Counted from the stretch's first letter, positions 27,057 to 35,833 are shown. The stretch is DNA of 64,000 nt from Promicromonospora panici (GCF_900608595.1 NZ_UWYY01000002.1:328010-392009); one strand, 5' to 3'. Notes: generated by a model from the letters alone, not told the origin. Program-made: numbers and translations.

Positions 27057-28487
27057 CTAGACCAGGTACTGGCTGAGCCCGCGCTTCACGAACCGGCCGT
27101 GACCGGCCCGCCCGTGGAACCCGCCGTCGTCCACGACGACCTCGCCGCGCGAGAGGACGACGTCGACGTGCCCGTCGACCTCGAAGCCCTCCCACGCCGA
27201 GTGGTCCATGTTCATGTGGTGCGTGCTGACGCCGAGGGTGGTGAGGCCCGCCGGGTCGTACACGACGATGTCGGCGTCGGCGCCCGGCTGGATCACTCCC
27301 TTGGTGCCGTACATGCCGAACATGCGCGCCGGGGTCACCGAGCAGAGCTCGACCCAGCGCTCCAGGCTCAGCCGACCGGTGACCACGCCCTGGTAGAGCA
27401 GGTCCATGCGGTGCTCCACCGACCCGATCCCGTTCGGGATCGCCCGGAAGTCGCCGCGGCCCAGCTCCTTCTGGTCCGTCATGCAGAACGGGCAGTGGTC
27501 GGTCGAGACCACCTGCAGGTCGTTCGTGCGCAGGGCCTGCCACATCGCGTCCTGGTGCCCCTCCGCCCGCGCGCGCAGCGGCGTGGAGCACACCCACTTG
27601 GCGCCCTCGAAGGTGCCCCACTGCTCGCTGGACGCCCCGAGCTGCTCCTCCAGCGACAGGTACAGGTACTGCGGGCAGGTCTCGCCGAACACGTTCTTGC
27701 CCGCGTCCCGGGCCGCCGCGAGCTGGGCGACCGCCTGCTTCGCGCTGACGTGCACCACGTACAGCGGCGCGCCCGTGAGGTCGGCCAGCATGATCGCCCG
27801 GTGCGTCGCCTCCTCCTCGAGCTGCCAGGGCCGCGCGAGCCCGTGGAAGTACGGGTCGGTCTTGCCCGCCGCCACGAGCTGACCGGCCAGGACGTCGATC
27901 GCCGGGCCGTTCTCGGCGTGCATCATCGTGAGCAGGCCCTCGTCGCGGGCCACCTGCATGGCGCGCAGGATCTGGGCGTCGTCGGCGTAGAAGACGCCGG
28001 GGTAGGCCATGAACATCTTGTAGCTGGTGATGCCCTCGTCGACGAGGGTGCGCATCGCGGCGAGCGCGTCGTCGTCCACCCCGCCGATGATCTGGTGGAA
28101 CGCGTAGTCGATGGCGCAGTTGCCCGCCGCACGCTTGTGCCACGCCTCCAGGCCGTCCTGCACGCGCTCGCCCTGCTTCTGCACCGCGAAGTCGACGATC
28201 GAGGTCGTACCGCCCCACGCCGCCGCCGTCGTGCCCGTCTCGAAGGTGTCGCTGGCGGCCGTGCCGCCGAACGGCAGCTCCATGTGCGTGTGGGCGTCGA
28301 TGCCGCCGGGCACCACGTACTTGCCGGTCGCGTCGATCACGCGGCCGGCGGTGGCGCCCAGGTCGGCGCCCAGGGCGGTGCTGCCCGGGGCGATCACGGC
28401 GACCACCTTCTCGCCGTCGATCAGCACGTCGGCCTCGACCGTGCCCGTCGCGTTCACGACTGTCCCGCCGGTGATGAGTGTCGTCAT
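27057..28487 (-). CDS. hydA: Dihydropyrimidinase / D-hydantoinase
   Basis: 476 residues of the amidohydrolase superfamily. Metal ligands are visible: His66 and His68 (DAHTHMELPFGG), carbamylated Lys157 (ITSYKMFMAYPG), His190 (MMHAEN), His246 (VVHVSAKQ) and an Asp in STDHCPF. It opens the ring of dihydropyrimidines or 5-substituted hydantoins to N-carbamoyl amino acids. Those are the expected substrates of the nitrilase-family enzyme encoded just upstream. The length and motifs are those of full-size enzymes. Confidence 0.93.
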   Translation of the reverse strand: MTTLITGGTVVNATGTVEADVLIDGEKVVAVIAPGSTALGADLGATAGRVIDATGKYVVPGGIDAHTHMELPFGGTAASDTFETGTTAAAWGGTTSIVDFAVQKQGERVQDGLEAWHKRAAGNCAIDYAFHQIIGGVDDDALAAMRTLVDEGITSYKMFMAYPGVFYADDAQILRAMQVARDEGLLTMMHAENGPAIDVLAGQLVAAGKTDPYFHGLARPWQLEEEATHRAIMLADLTGAPLYVVHVSAKQAVAQLAAARDAGKNVFGETCPQYLYLSLEEQLGASSEQWGTFEGAKWVCSTPLRARAEGHQDAMWQALRTNDLQVVSTDHCPFCMTDQKELGRGDFRAIPNGIGSVEHRMDLLYQGVVTGRLSLERWVELCSVTPARMFGMYGTKGVIQPGADADIVVYDPAGLTTLGVSTHHMNMDHSAWEGFEVDGHVDVVLSRGEVVVDDGGFHGRAGHGRFVKRGLSQYLV

Positions 28488-28571
28488 CGTGCCTCCATAT
28501 CGGTCTGCCGTGCCGGTCTCGCCCTGCCGCGAAGCAAGGCGCCCGGACGCATGCTCTACTTCGCCTGGCCG

Positions 28572-29420
28572 CTACGGGGCGGTGATTGCCGTATAGGCGT
28601 CCGGACGCCGGTCGCGGAAGAACTGCCACCGCTCGCGGACCTCCCGCACCTGGTCCAGGTCGAGGTCGCGCACCACCAGCTCGTCGCTCGTGGCCGAGGC
28701 GACGTCGCCCACGTAGTTCCCGTCCGGCCCGACGGCGTACGACGAGCCGTAGAAGTTCACGGCATCGGAGCCGTACTCGTTGTCCTCCAGGCCCACCCGG
28801 TTGTTCGCCACGACGAAATAGCCGTTGGCGACCGCCGCGGCGGGCTGCTCGATCTCCCAGAGCCGGTTGGACAGACCGGGCTTGGTCGCGTTGGGGTTGA
28901 AGACGATCTGTGCGCCGTTCAGCGCCAGCTCACGCCAGCCCTCGGGGAAATGCCGGTCATAGCAGATGTAGACCCCGATCTTGCCCACGGCGGTGTCGAA
29001 GACCGGGAAGCCCAGGTTGCCGGGCCGGAAGTAGAACTTCTCCCAGAACTTGTCGAGGTTCGGGATGTGGTGCTTGCGGTAGCTGCCGAGCACGGTTCCG
29101 TCGGCGTCGACCACCACCGCCGTGTTGTACAGGACGCCGGGCTGGGCCTCCTCGTAGATCGGCAGCACCATGACGATGCCGAGCTCGGCCGCGAGCGCCG
29201 CGAACCGTTCGACCGTGGGTCCGTCGGCCGGCTCGGCGTACCGGTAGTAGGCCGGGTCCTGCGTGATGCCGAAGTACGGGCCGTAGAACAGCTCCTGGAA
29301 GGCGATCACCTGCGCACCCTGGCTCGCCGCCTCCCGGGCCCAGTCCTCGTGCAGGGCGATCATGGACTCCTTGTCGCCGGTCCAGCGGGCCTGCGTGAAC
29401 GCAACTCGGACTGTGCTCAT
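28572..29420 (-). CDS. Nitrilase-superfamily N-carbamoyl amidohydrolase (beta-ureidopropionase type)
   Basis: 282 residues from ATG 29420 after GAGGGAG. The catalytic triad is Glu43 (IAFQELFYGPYF), Lys116 (YRKHHIP) and Cys153 (VYICYDRHFPEG). The DRHFPEG and KPGLSNRLWEIEQPAAA segments match beta-ureidopropionase / N-carbamoyl-amino-acid hydrolases. These release CO2 and ammonia from the hydantoinase product. It is first gene of the operon nitrilase-hydA-LLM and follows the structured leader copy A. Confidence 0.9.
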   Translation of the reverse strand: MSTVRVAFTQARWTGDKESMIALHEDWAREAASQGAQVIAFQELFYGPYFGITQDPAYYRYAEPADGPTVERFAALAAELGIVMVLPIYEEAQPGVLYNTAVVVDADGTVLGSYRKHHIPNLDKFWEKFYFRPGNLGFPVFDTAVGKIGVYICYDRHFPEGWRELALNGAQIVFNPNATKPGLSNRLWEIEQPAAAVANGYFVVANNRVGLEDNEYGSDAVNFYGSSYAVGPDGNYVGDVASATSDELVVRDLDLDQVREVRERWQFFRDRRPDAYTAITAP

Positions 29421-29520
29421 TCAAACTCCCTCGCCTGAAGCAGGTGACCAGCAAAGCCGGGACCTGTTTCGGCTGCGAGCCCCTGGTCGTTTCCGGTACG
29501 TGACAACTGTTCCGGGTGAG
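29421..29520 (-). ncRNA. Structured leader RNA, copy A (nitrilase/hydantoinase operon)
   Basis: Shares conserved blocks with copy B at 22884-22985. Perfect outer stem: GACCAG (29483-29488) with CTGGTC (29446-29451). Inner stem: GCAGCCG with CGGCTTTGC. A hairpin CCTG-CTT-CAGG is followed by CGAGGGAG, the nitrilase ribosome site. The hairpin so close to the ribosome site suggests control of translation start. The ligand is unknown; a product or substrate of the pathway is a fair guess. Proteobacterial NMT1 (xanthine) RNAs sit near similar transporters, but no match to that motif could be confirmed. Confidence 0.55.
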
Positions 29521-29758
29521 GACCCGACCGGCACAGCCGTTCGGGCTGGGCCGAATCGGTCGACGACGCTCGCAGCGAAACCTCCGGGAGCGCGAAGACC
29601 GGCCGGTGTATCGTGGCGGCCGGGTCGTGGGCCCCGCTTTGGCCCGCCGATGCGGCTCTCGCTGTGAGCCGCCTCCCGCCTGGACGCGAGATGGCGCGTC
29701 GCTGCTCACCCATGGTTTTTCTGGCCGTGGGCTGTTCGTCGACCCTTGGAGCCATCGC
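29521..29758. other. Divergent promoter region between the nitrilase and F420-0 uptake operons
   Basis: No coding frame with support was seen. It contains a 7-bp hairpin (GCGGCTC/GAGCCGC near 29651-29671) and the ribosome-site TTGGAG at 29745-29750, eight bases before the GTG at 29759. No recognised riboswitch was found on the plus strand. Confidence 0.4.
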
Positions 29759-30796
29759 GTGAACCCCCGCCGCGTCCGCCCGTCCCGTGCCCTCGCCCAG
29801 CCCGTCGTTCTGCCCGTCGTTCTGCCCGTCGTTGCCGCCGTCGCGGCGCTCACCCTCGCCGCCTGCTCGGCCACCGCCTCGGGCGAGCCCGACGCCGGGG
29901 GCGCGACGCCGGCGTCGGGCAGCTTTCCCGTCACGCTCGACAACTGCGGGTTCGAGACCGAGGTCGAGGCGCCGCCTGAGCGCGTCGTGACCATCAAGTC
30001 GTCCACCACGGAGATGCTGCTGGCGCTCGGCCTGGGCGACCGGATCGTCGGCTCGGCGTTCCTCGACGGGCCGGTGCCGGACTCGCTGGAGACCGTGCCC
30101 GCCGTCGAGAAGCCGTTCGCGACCGAGGCGCCGGGCTCCGAGGCGACGCTCGCGCTGGAGCCCGACCTGGTCTACGCGGGCTGGGAGTCCAACCTGACGG
30201 CGGAGACCGCGGGCGACCGCGAGACCCTCGCCCAGCTCGGCGTCGCCACGTACGTCTCGCCCGCCGCCTGCAAGGAGGAGGGGTACATGCCCGACCCGCT
30301 CACGTTCGACACGGTGTTCGCGGAGATCGAGGAGGTGGGCTCCCTCTTCGACGCCGAAGACGCCGCGGCCGCGCTGGTCGAGGAGCAGCGTGCGGCGCTC
30401 GACGCCATCGAGCCCGACGACCGCGGGCTGACCGCGCTGTGGTGGTCCTCGGGCGATGACACCCCGTACGTGGGTGCGGGGATCGGCGCGCCGCAGATGA
30501 TCATGGAGGCCGCCGGGCTGACCAACGTCGCCGCCGACGTTCACGACACCTGGACCTCGCTCGGCTGGGAGAATGTGGTCGAGGCCGACCCGGACGTCCT
30601 GGTGCTGGTCGACGCCGCGTGGAACCCCGCGGACGCGAAGATCGAGACACTGGAGTCCAGCCCCGCCACCCGCGAGATGACGGCGGTCAAGGAGCAGCGC
30701 TACGTGGTGGTGCCGTTCCCGGCGACCGAGGCCGGCGTGCGCAACGTCGACGCCGTCGCCTCGGTGGTGGACCAGCTGGCGGACCTCGGCCTGTGA
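29759..30796 (+). CDS. Putative F420-0 ABC transporter substrate-binding lipoprotein
   Basis: 345 residues from GTG 29759, eight bases after TTGGAG; the ORF is open upstream but without coding character. A lipoprotein signal (VVAAVAALTLAAC) is followed by a cluster-A2 metal-chelate/siderophore-type binding domain. The pattern FPVTLDNCGFETEVEAPPERVVTIKSSTTEMLLALGLGDRIVGSAFLDG matches the group annotated as F420-0 ABC transporter binding proteins (TIGR03868 type). Direct proof of the ligand is lacking for the family. The stop overlaps the permease start (GTGA). Confidence 0.8.
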   Translation: MNPRRVRPSRALAQPVVLPVVLPVVAAVAALTLAACSATASGEPDAGGATPASGSFPVTLDNCGFETEVEAPPERVVTIKSSTTEMLLALGLGDRIVGSAFLDGPVPDSLETVPAVEKPFATEAPGSEATLALEPDLVYAGWESNLTAETAGDRETLAQLGVATYVSPAACKEEGYMPDPLTFDTVFAEIEEVGSLFDAEDAAAALVEEQRAALDAIEPDDRGLTALWWSSGDDTPYVGAGIGAPQMIMEAAGLTNVAADVHDTWTSLGWENVVEADPDVLVLVDAAWNPADAKIETLESSPATREMTAVKEQRYVVVPFPATEAGVRNVDAVASVVDQLADLGL

Positions 30797-31800
30797 GGCT
30801 GCTCGCCCTGCCTACCGCGGCGCTGGTGCTGATCCTGAGCATCGGCGTCGCGGTGACGATCGGCCCGGCTGACCTGGCCCTGTCGGAGGTCGGCCGGTCG
30901 CTCGCCACCCACCTCGGGCTGGGCGGCCCGCTCGGCCTGGAGCCGCTCTCCGCGCTGCGCGACGGCATGGTGTGGCAGCTGCGGATGCCCCGCATCCTGA
31001 CCGCAGCCGCCGTCGGCGCGGGCCTTGCTCTGTGCGGGGCGGTGATGCAGTCGCTCACCCGCAACCCGCTCGCGGACCCCTACCTGCTGGGGCTGTCGTC
31101 GGGCGCGTCGCTCGGCGCGGTCCTCGTGCTGCTGGCGGGCGTCCCGCTGCTGCTGCCGGTCGCGGCGTTCGTCGGCGCGGTGGGGGCGCTGGCCCTCGCG
31201 CTCGCACTGGCGGGTGCGCTCGGCACGATCACGCCCACCCGCACGGTGCTGGCGGGACTCGCGATCAGCCAGCTCTGCGCGGCGGCGGTGTCGTTCGTGA
31301 TCTTCTGGTCGGCCAAGGGTGACGCGTTCCGCGAGGTGCTGTCGTGGCTCATGGGCTCGGTGGCCTCGGCGACGTGGACGTCGGTGGCGATCGCCGGCGG
31401 TGCCGTCCTGGTGCTGGGCACGCTGCTGGCGCTGACCGGCTCCGTGCTCGACGCGTTCACGTTCGGGGACACCGCGGCCGCTGCCCTGGGCGTACCCGTG
31501 AACCGGGCGCGCTGGATCCTGCTGATCGGCGTCGCCCTGCTGACCGGGGCGCTCGTGTCGCAGAGCGGGTCGATCGGGTTCGTCGGGCTGATCCTGCCGC
31601 ATGCGGTGCGGCTGTTCACGGGCGCCCGGCACCGGCTGCTTCTGCCGCTGTCGGCGCTGACCGGGGCGTCGTTCCTGGTCTGGGCCGACACATTGGCCCG
31701 CACGGTGTTCGAGCCCCGCGAGCTCCCGGTCGGCATAGTGACGGCGGCGATCGGCGCCCCGGTCTTCGCGGTCCTGCTGTGGAAGGGGAACCACCGTTGA
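30793..31800 (+). CDS. Putative F420-0 ABC transporter permease (FecCD family)
   Basis: 335 residues from GTG 30793. About nine hydrophobic helices, with the FecCD hallmarks MPRILTAAAVGAGLALCGAVMQSLTRNPLADPYLLGLSSGASLGAVL and IGFVGLILPHAVRLFTGARHRLLLPLSALTGASFLVWADTLART. It forms the channel for the neighbouring binding protein. It is coupled on both sides (GTGA with the binding-protein gene, TTGA with the ATPase). Confidence 0.9.
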   Translation: MRLLALPTAALVLILSIGVAVTIGPADLALSEVGRSLATHLGLGGPLGLEPLSALRDGMVWQLRMPRILTAAAVGAGLALCGAVMQSLTRNPLADPYLLGLSSGASLGAVLVLLAGVPLLLPVAAFVGAVGALALALALAGALGTITPTRTVLAGLAISQLCAAAVSFVIFWSAKGDAFREVLSWLMGSVASATWTSVAIAGGAVLVLGTLLALTGSVLDAFTFGDTAAAALGVPVNRARWILLIGVALLTGALVSQSGSIGFVGLILPHAVRLFTGARHRLLLPLSALTGASFLVWADTLARTVFEPRELPVGIVTAAIGAPVFAVLLWKGNHR

Positions 31801-32657
31801 ATGCTGGATATTCGCCCCCTCAGACGCCCTCGACAGGGCGAATAGCCGGCACTCGACGAAGCGGGCTGGCGGTTGGGCAGATCTCTTGGGAGATCGACGG
31901 CCGGGTGGTTCTTGACGATGTCGGCGTGCTCGCCCCGCCCGGCGGCGTCACCGGGTTGCTCGGGCCGAACGGGTCTGGCAAGTCCACGCTGCTGCGGGTC
32001 GTGGCCGGGGTACAGCCGGCGGGGCGTGCCGCCGCGCCGTCCGACGCCGCAAACACGAGGACGTTCGACGGCGCCGACCTGGCCGCGCTGCCCCGTCGCG
32101 AGCGCGCCCGCGTGCTCGCCCTCGTCGAGCAGGACGCCTCCACCGACCTGCCGTTGTCCGTACTGGATGCCGTGCTCCTCGGCCGCATACCGCACCGCTC
32201 CCTGCTGGCCGGCGACTCGGACGCCGACCACGCCGCCGCGCACGCCGCACTGGACGCCGCGGGCGCCAAGGATCTCGCGGACCGCGAGGTCGGCACGCTG
32301 TCCGGCGGCGAGCGTCAGCGCGTGCACATGGCGCGCGCCCTGGCGCAGGAGCCGCGCCTGCTCCTGCTCGACGAGCCGACCAACCACCTCGACATCGCGG
32401 CCCAGCTGCATGCCATGCGGGTGCTGCGCGACCTCGCGGCGGACGGCGTGACCGTCGTCGCCGCCCTGCACGACCTCAACCTCGCCGCCTCCACCTGCGA
32501 CCACCTGGTCCTGCTGGACCGCGGCCGGGTCGTGGCGGCCGGGCCGGTGAGCGAGGTGCTCGTCCCGGAGGTGCTGGAGCCGGTCTACGGGGTGCGGGTC
32601 GACGTGCTGACCCACCCGCGCACGGGACGCCCGGTGCTCTCGTTCGACCGTGGCTGA
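31797..32657 (+). CDS. Putative F420-0 ABC transporter ATP-binding protein
   Basis: 286 residues if started at TTG 31797, which overlaps the permease stop (TTGA); a later start is possible because the first 20 residues are not conserved in the family. Walker A GPNGSGKST, signature LSGGERQR, Walker B LLLLDEPTNHLD and the H-loop AALHDLNLA are all present. It belongs to the FepC/BtuD-like group. Confidence 0.9.
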   Translation: MNAGYSPPQTPSTGRIAGTRRSGLAVGQISWEIDGRVVLDDVGVLAPPGGVTGLLGPNGSGKSTLLRVVAGVQPAGRAAAPSDAANTRTFDGADLAALPRRERARVLALVEQDASTDLPLSVLDAVLLGRIPHRSLLAGDSDADHAAAHAALDAAGAKDLADREVGTLSGGERQRVHMARALAQEPRLLLLDEPTNHLDIAAQLHAMRVLRDLAADGVTVVAALHDLNLAASTCDHLVLLDRGRVVAAGPVSEVLVPEVLEPVYGVRVDVLTHPRTGRPVLSFDRG

Positions 32658-32714
32658 CACCCGAGACGACGTCCGGTGCGCTCTCCCCGGCTGACGGATG
32701 CGCTGACCTGAACC

Positions 32715-33122
32715 ATGATGGGAGCCATGGCCGCTCCAGAGTTCGTCGTCCAGGCAGGCAAGGTAATCAACCCGTGGGTGCAGCGCGTCGCCGGGCGCGT
32801 CCCGCCGTTCGTGGTGCTGCACCACGCCGGGCGCAAGTCCGGCAAGGAGTACACCACTCCCCTGGTCGCGTTCGCGGCCCGGCCCGACCAGGAGATCCTC
32901 GCGGTGCTGCCGCTGCCGTGGGGCTCCGGGACCGACTGGGCCCGCAACACGATGAGCTCCGGCACGGCGCGGCTGACGCGCGGCGGCGACGAGTTCGTCG
33001 TGAAGGACGTGCGGCTCGTGCCCGCGTACGAGGCCGTCGAGTGGCTCGCCACCGTGCCGTCGATGGCGCTGTCGGCGGCGGGTATCGAGGAGTGCCTGGT
33101 CGGGACGCTGCACCGGGCCTGA
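32715..33122 (+). CDS. F420-dependent nitroreductase-family (deazaflavin, DDN-like) protein
   Basis: 135 residues from ATG 32715; the in-frame ATG at 32727 is the other option. A split beta-barrel protein of the DUF385/DDN group: VLHHAGRKSGKEYTTPLVAF, LAVLPLPWGSGTDWARNTMSSG and VKDVRLVPAYEAVEWL are typical. It would use F420H2 to reduce unknown quinones or nitro compounds. It lies 57 bases after the F420-0 uptake operon, in line with a shared cofactor theme. Confidence 0.85.
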   Translation: MMGAMAAPEFVVQAGKVINPWVQRVAGRVPPFVVLHHAGRKSGKEYTTPLVAFAARPDQEILAVLPLPWGSGTDWARNTMSSGTARLTRGGDEFVVKDVRLVPAYEAVEWLATVPSMALSAAGIEECLVGTLHRA

Positions 33123-33180
33123 CCCCCGCAGGTTGGTCCGGTGTCACCGGACGCCCCGGCGCGGGAGTATGTTTCGCGTC

Positions 33181-33663
33181 GTGAACTTGCGCACAGCCAC
33201 GTTGTCTGACGCCGCCGCGGTCGCCCGCGTGCACCACACGACCTGGGTCACGACCTACGGGGCGATCCTCCCGCCGGAGTTCTGGGCCACCGCCACGCTC
33301 GAGCGCCGCACCACGACATGGGAACGGTGGCTGGCCAACGGGGCGGCGCCCGTCGTCGCCGAGGTCAACGGCGAGGTGGTCGGCATCGCGATGGCGGGTG
33401 ACGCCGTCGAGCAGGACGACGTGCTGCCCGTACGCGGCCGCCAGCTCTACCTCCTGTACGTCCTGGCGGCCCACCATGGCACCGGCGTCGGGCAAGCGCT
33501 GCTGGACGCCGTCGTGCCGCCCGGGACCGGTGCGCAGCTGTGGGTCGCGGAGGACAACCCGCGGGCCCGCCGCTTCTACGAGCGCAACGGGTTCGTCCTG
33601 GAGGGCGCCCGGGTGGTCGACACGAGCACCGCCGACCTCGCCGAGATCCGGATGGTCAGGTAG
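33181..33663 (+). CDS. GNAT-family N-acetyltransferase
   Basis: 160 residues from GTG 33181 (NLRTATLSDAAAVARVHHTTW); ATG 33169 is an alternative only one base after GGGAG. The acetyl-CoA loop is LYLLYVLAAHHGTGVGQALLDAVV, followed by NPRARRFYERNGFVLEG. The substrate is unknown. It is related in sequence and layout to the next gene, apparently a tandem duplicate. Confidence 0.85.
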   Translation: MNLRTATLSDAAAVARVHHTTWVTTYGAILPPEFWATATLERRTTTWERWLANGAAPVVAEVNGEVVGIAMAGDAVEQDDVLPVRGRQLYLLYVLAAHHGTGVGQALLDAVVPPGTGAQLWVAEDNPRARRFYERNGFVLEGARVVDTSTADLAEIRMVR

Positions 33664-33682
33664 TCGGGTTACCGTTCCACTC

Positions 33683-34171
33683 ATGTCTGACTTCCACATC
33701 CGCGCCTCGACCCCCGACGATGCCGTCGGCATCGCCGCGGTGCACTGGACCACCCGGCGCGCGGTCTTCGGCGAGCTCCTGCCGGCCGAGCACTGGGAGA
33801 CCGAGACGCTCGGCACCCGCACGGAAGGCTGGATGCGCATCCTCGCCGCCGGCAACAAGGCGCTCGTCGCCGAGGTCGGCGACAAGATCGTCGGCTTCGC
33901 GATGAAGAACCCGTCCGGACCACACCTCGGCCACGCGCCCGCCCGGGCCATCGAGCTGCACGAGCTCTACGTCGACCCGAACTTCCACGGCACCAACGTG
34001 GGCCACGCCCTGCTGGAGAACGCCCTCCCGCCCGGCACGCCTGCGCAGCTCTGGACGTACGCGTCCAACCCGCGCGCCCGCAAGTTCTTCCAGCGCGCCG
34101 GCTTCCTGCCCGACGGCGTCACCGCGACCGACCCGGACACGAACGTGCTGGAGGTCCGCCTGGTCCGGTGA
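33683..34171 (+). CDS. GNAT-family N-acetyltransferase, paralogue of the preceding gene
   Basis: 162 residues from ATG 33683. It shares AAVHWTTRRAVFGELLPAEHW (upstream gene: RVHHTTWVTTYGAILPPEFW), the CoA loop ELYVDPNFHGTNVGHALLENALPPGTPAQLW and NPRARKFFQRAGFLPDG. It lies 19 bases after its paralogue. Substrate unknown. Confidence 0.87.
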   Translation: MSDFHIRASTPDDAVGIAAVHWTTRRAVFGELLPAEHWETETLGTRTEGWMRILAAGNKALVAEVGDKIVGFAMKNPSGPHLGHAPARAIELHELYVDPNFHGTNVGHALLENALPPGTPAQLWTYASNPRARKFFQRAGFLPDGVTATDPDTNVLEVRLVR

Positions 34172-34220
34172 CCGGTGCAAAGCGCTCGATCCGCCGGGCC
34201 GGGCGTGCCAGGATTCCGGC

Positions 34221-35156
34221 ATGACCTCCGCATACAGCGTCGAGATCCTCGATGACCCGGCGGCCGTGCTCGCGGTCGCCGGCGACCTGCTGGCCGCCGA
34301 TCCGGTGGCCTCGAGCGTCGTCGCGTCGGTGACGCACCACGCCGTGCGCTCGTTTGCCGCCGGCGGGCCGCGTCCCGCGCACCCGATGTGGTGGGCAGTG
34401 GTGCGGGACGACGGCGCCGTCGTCGGCGTGTCGATGCGCACGATGCCGCACCCGCCGCACACGGTCTGGGTCCCGGCCGTGCCCGAGGAAGCAGCGCGAC
34501 TGCTGGCCCGCACCGCCCTCGACCACGTCGCCCAAGCCGGCGAACCGCCCCTGACCTCGGCGAACGGTTCCATCCCCGCCGTCGAGGCCTTCATCGAGGA
34601 GACGCTGCGCGCGACGGGCGGGACCGTCGGCGAGGGCCGCCCGGACCGCCTGTGGGAGGCGACGCGGATCGCCCGGCCGGACCCGGCGCCGTCGGGCCGC
34701 GCGCGCCCGGCCACGCTCGACGACCTGGACCTGGTCACCGAGTGGTTCGCCGTGTTCCACACGGAGGCCGACGCCCAGGCCGGGCGTCCGCCCGAGGAGG
34801 GCGAGCCGCTCCGGATCGACGGCGCACGGCGCTGGATCGACGAGGGCAGCGTCTGGCTGTGGGACGTCGACGGCGACGTGGTGCACCTGACGGGCATGCG
34901 TCCGCCGTCGTTCGGCGTGGTCCGGATCGGCCCGGTCTACACGCCCCCCGAGCACCGCGGGCACGGCTACGCGAGCGCACTCGTCGCGGAGGTGGCCCAG
35001 CGCGTGCTCGACGCCGGCCACCGGGTCTGCCTCTACACCGACCGGGACAACCCGGTGTCGAACCGGGTGTACGCGGGGATCGGGTTCGAGCCGGTGCTGG
35101 ACCAGGTCAATCTCGTGGTGGACCCGACGGCTGCTCCTGCAACGAAGGTGAGCTGA
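34221..35156 (+). CDS. Double-GNAT acetyltransferase
   Basis: 311 residues from ATG 34221. The N-terminal half is a degenerate GNAT-like fold (WWAVVRDDGAVVGVSMRTMPHPPHTVWV). The C-terminal half has a good acetyl-CoA site (RIGPVYTPPEHRGHGYASALVAEVAQRVL, NPVSNRVYAGIGFEPVLDQ). The stop overlaps the hydrolase start by one base (TGATG). Substrate unknown. Confidence 0.85.
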   Translation: MTSAYSVEILDDPAAVLAVAGDLLAADPVASSVVASVTHHAVRSFAAGGPRPAHPMWWAVVRDDGAVVGVSMRTMPHPPHTVWVPAVPEEAARLLARTALDHVAQAGEPPLTSANGSIPAVEAFIEETLRATGGTVGEGRPDRLWEATRIARPDPAPSGRARPATLDDLDLVTEWFAVFHTEADAQAGRPPEEGEPLRIDGARRWIDEGSVWLWDVDGDVVHLTGMRPPSFGVVRIGPVYTPPEHRGHGYASALVAEVAQRVLDAGHRVCLYTDRDNPVSNRVYAGIGFEPVLDQVNLVVDPTAAPATKVS

Positions 35157-35677
35157 TGGGACGCCGGGCGATCATCTTCCACGGGACGGGCGCCCAGCCC
35201 GAGTGGATCTGGTACCCGTGGCTCGCGGACCGCCTGCGCACGCGCGGGTACGACGTCGAGACGCCGCACCACCCCGGGACCAACGTGGAGCCGATAGCGG
35301 CGTTCCTGCCCACGGTGCTCGCCGCGCACACGTTCGACGAGGACACGGTGCTGGTGGGGCACTCGGGCGGGGCGGCTCTGCTGCTGGCGCTCCTGGAGCA
35401 TCTCGACGTCACCGTGGCACAGGCCGTGCTTGTGGCGGGTTACTTGACGCTGCCGAACGACGGGGCGGAGCCGGTACTGCAGGACGCGTACGACTGGGAG
35501 GCGATCCGGTCGCACGCCCGGGAGCTGGTGTTCCTGAACTCGGTGACCGACGAGTTCGGGTGCGACGCGGAGCAGGGGCGGGCGATGTTCGACCGGCTGG
35601 GCGGGACGCTGGTGGTGCGGGACGACGGTCACTTCACCGGGGACACGTTGGAGATCGTGGACCGGTTGATTTCGTGA
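35156..35677 (+). CDS. RBBP9/YdeN-like alpha/beta hydrolase
   Basis: 173 residues. IIFHGTGAQPEWIWYPWLADRLRTRGYDVETPHHP is the N-terminal strand and turn. The nucleophile elbow is GHSGGA (VLVGHSGGAALLLALLEHL). A late Asp (SVTDEFG) and His (DDGHF) complete the triad. It is a small single-domain serine hydrolase. It is translationally coupled to the double-GNAT gene. Substrate unknown. Confidence 0.83.
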   Translation: MGRRAIIFHGTGAQPEWIWYPWLADRLRTRGYDVETPHHPGTNVEPIAAFLPTVLAAHTFDEDTVLVGHSGGAALLLALLEHLDVTVAQAVLVAGYLTLPNDGAEPVLQDAYDWEAIRSHARELVFLNSVTDEFGCDAEQGRAMFDRLGGTLVVRDDGHFTGDTLEIVDRLIS

Positions 35678-35833
35678 GCGTGCGATTGAGAGACCGCTTC
35701 GCGTTGGCGAAAGCGTCTGGCAAGATGGCATGACCCGTCGCGCGGCCGCCCGCCCGGACCGCCCGGCGTTCCGATGACGCCGGTGGGCACCGCGGACACG
35801 GTGGCCTCCGGCGCGATCGGGCACTATGGAGTC

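Noticed and set aside
27049..28629. LLM oxidoreductase frame extended upstream to 28629
   Set aside because: The extension is an Arg-rich out-of-frame reading of hydA; the LLM protein clearly starts at MDFGIVLQ.
29421..29520. NMT1/xanthine riboswitch assignment for the shared leader
   Set aside because: Genomic context is similar, but the conserved bases could not be matched to that motif with confidence; left as an unknown structured RNA.
35691..35718. Hairpin after the alpha/beta hydrolase gene
   Set aside because: The arms (AGACCGCTTCGC and GCGAAAGCGTCT) pair only with an offset; too weak to call.
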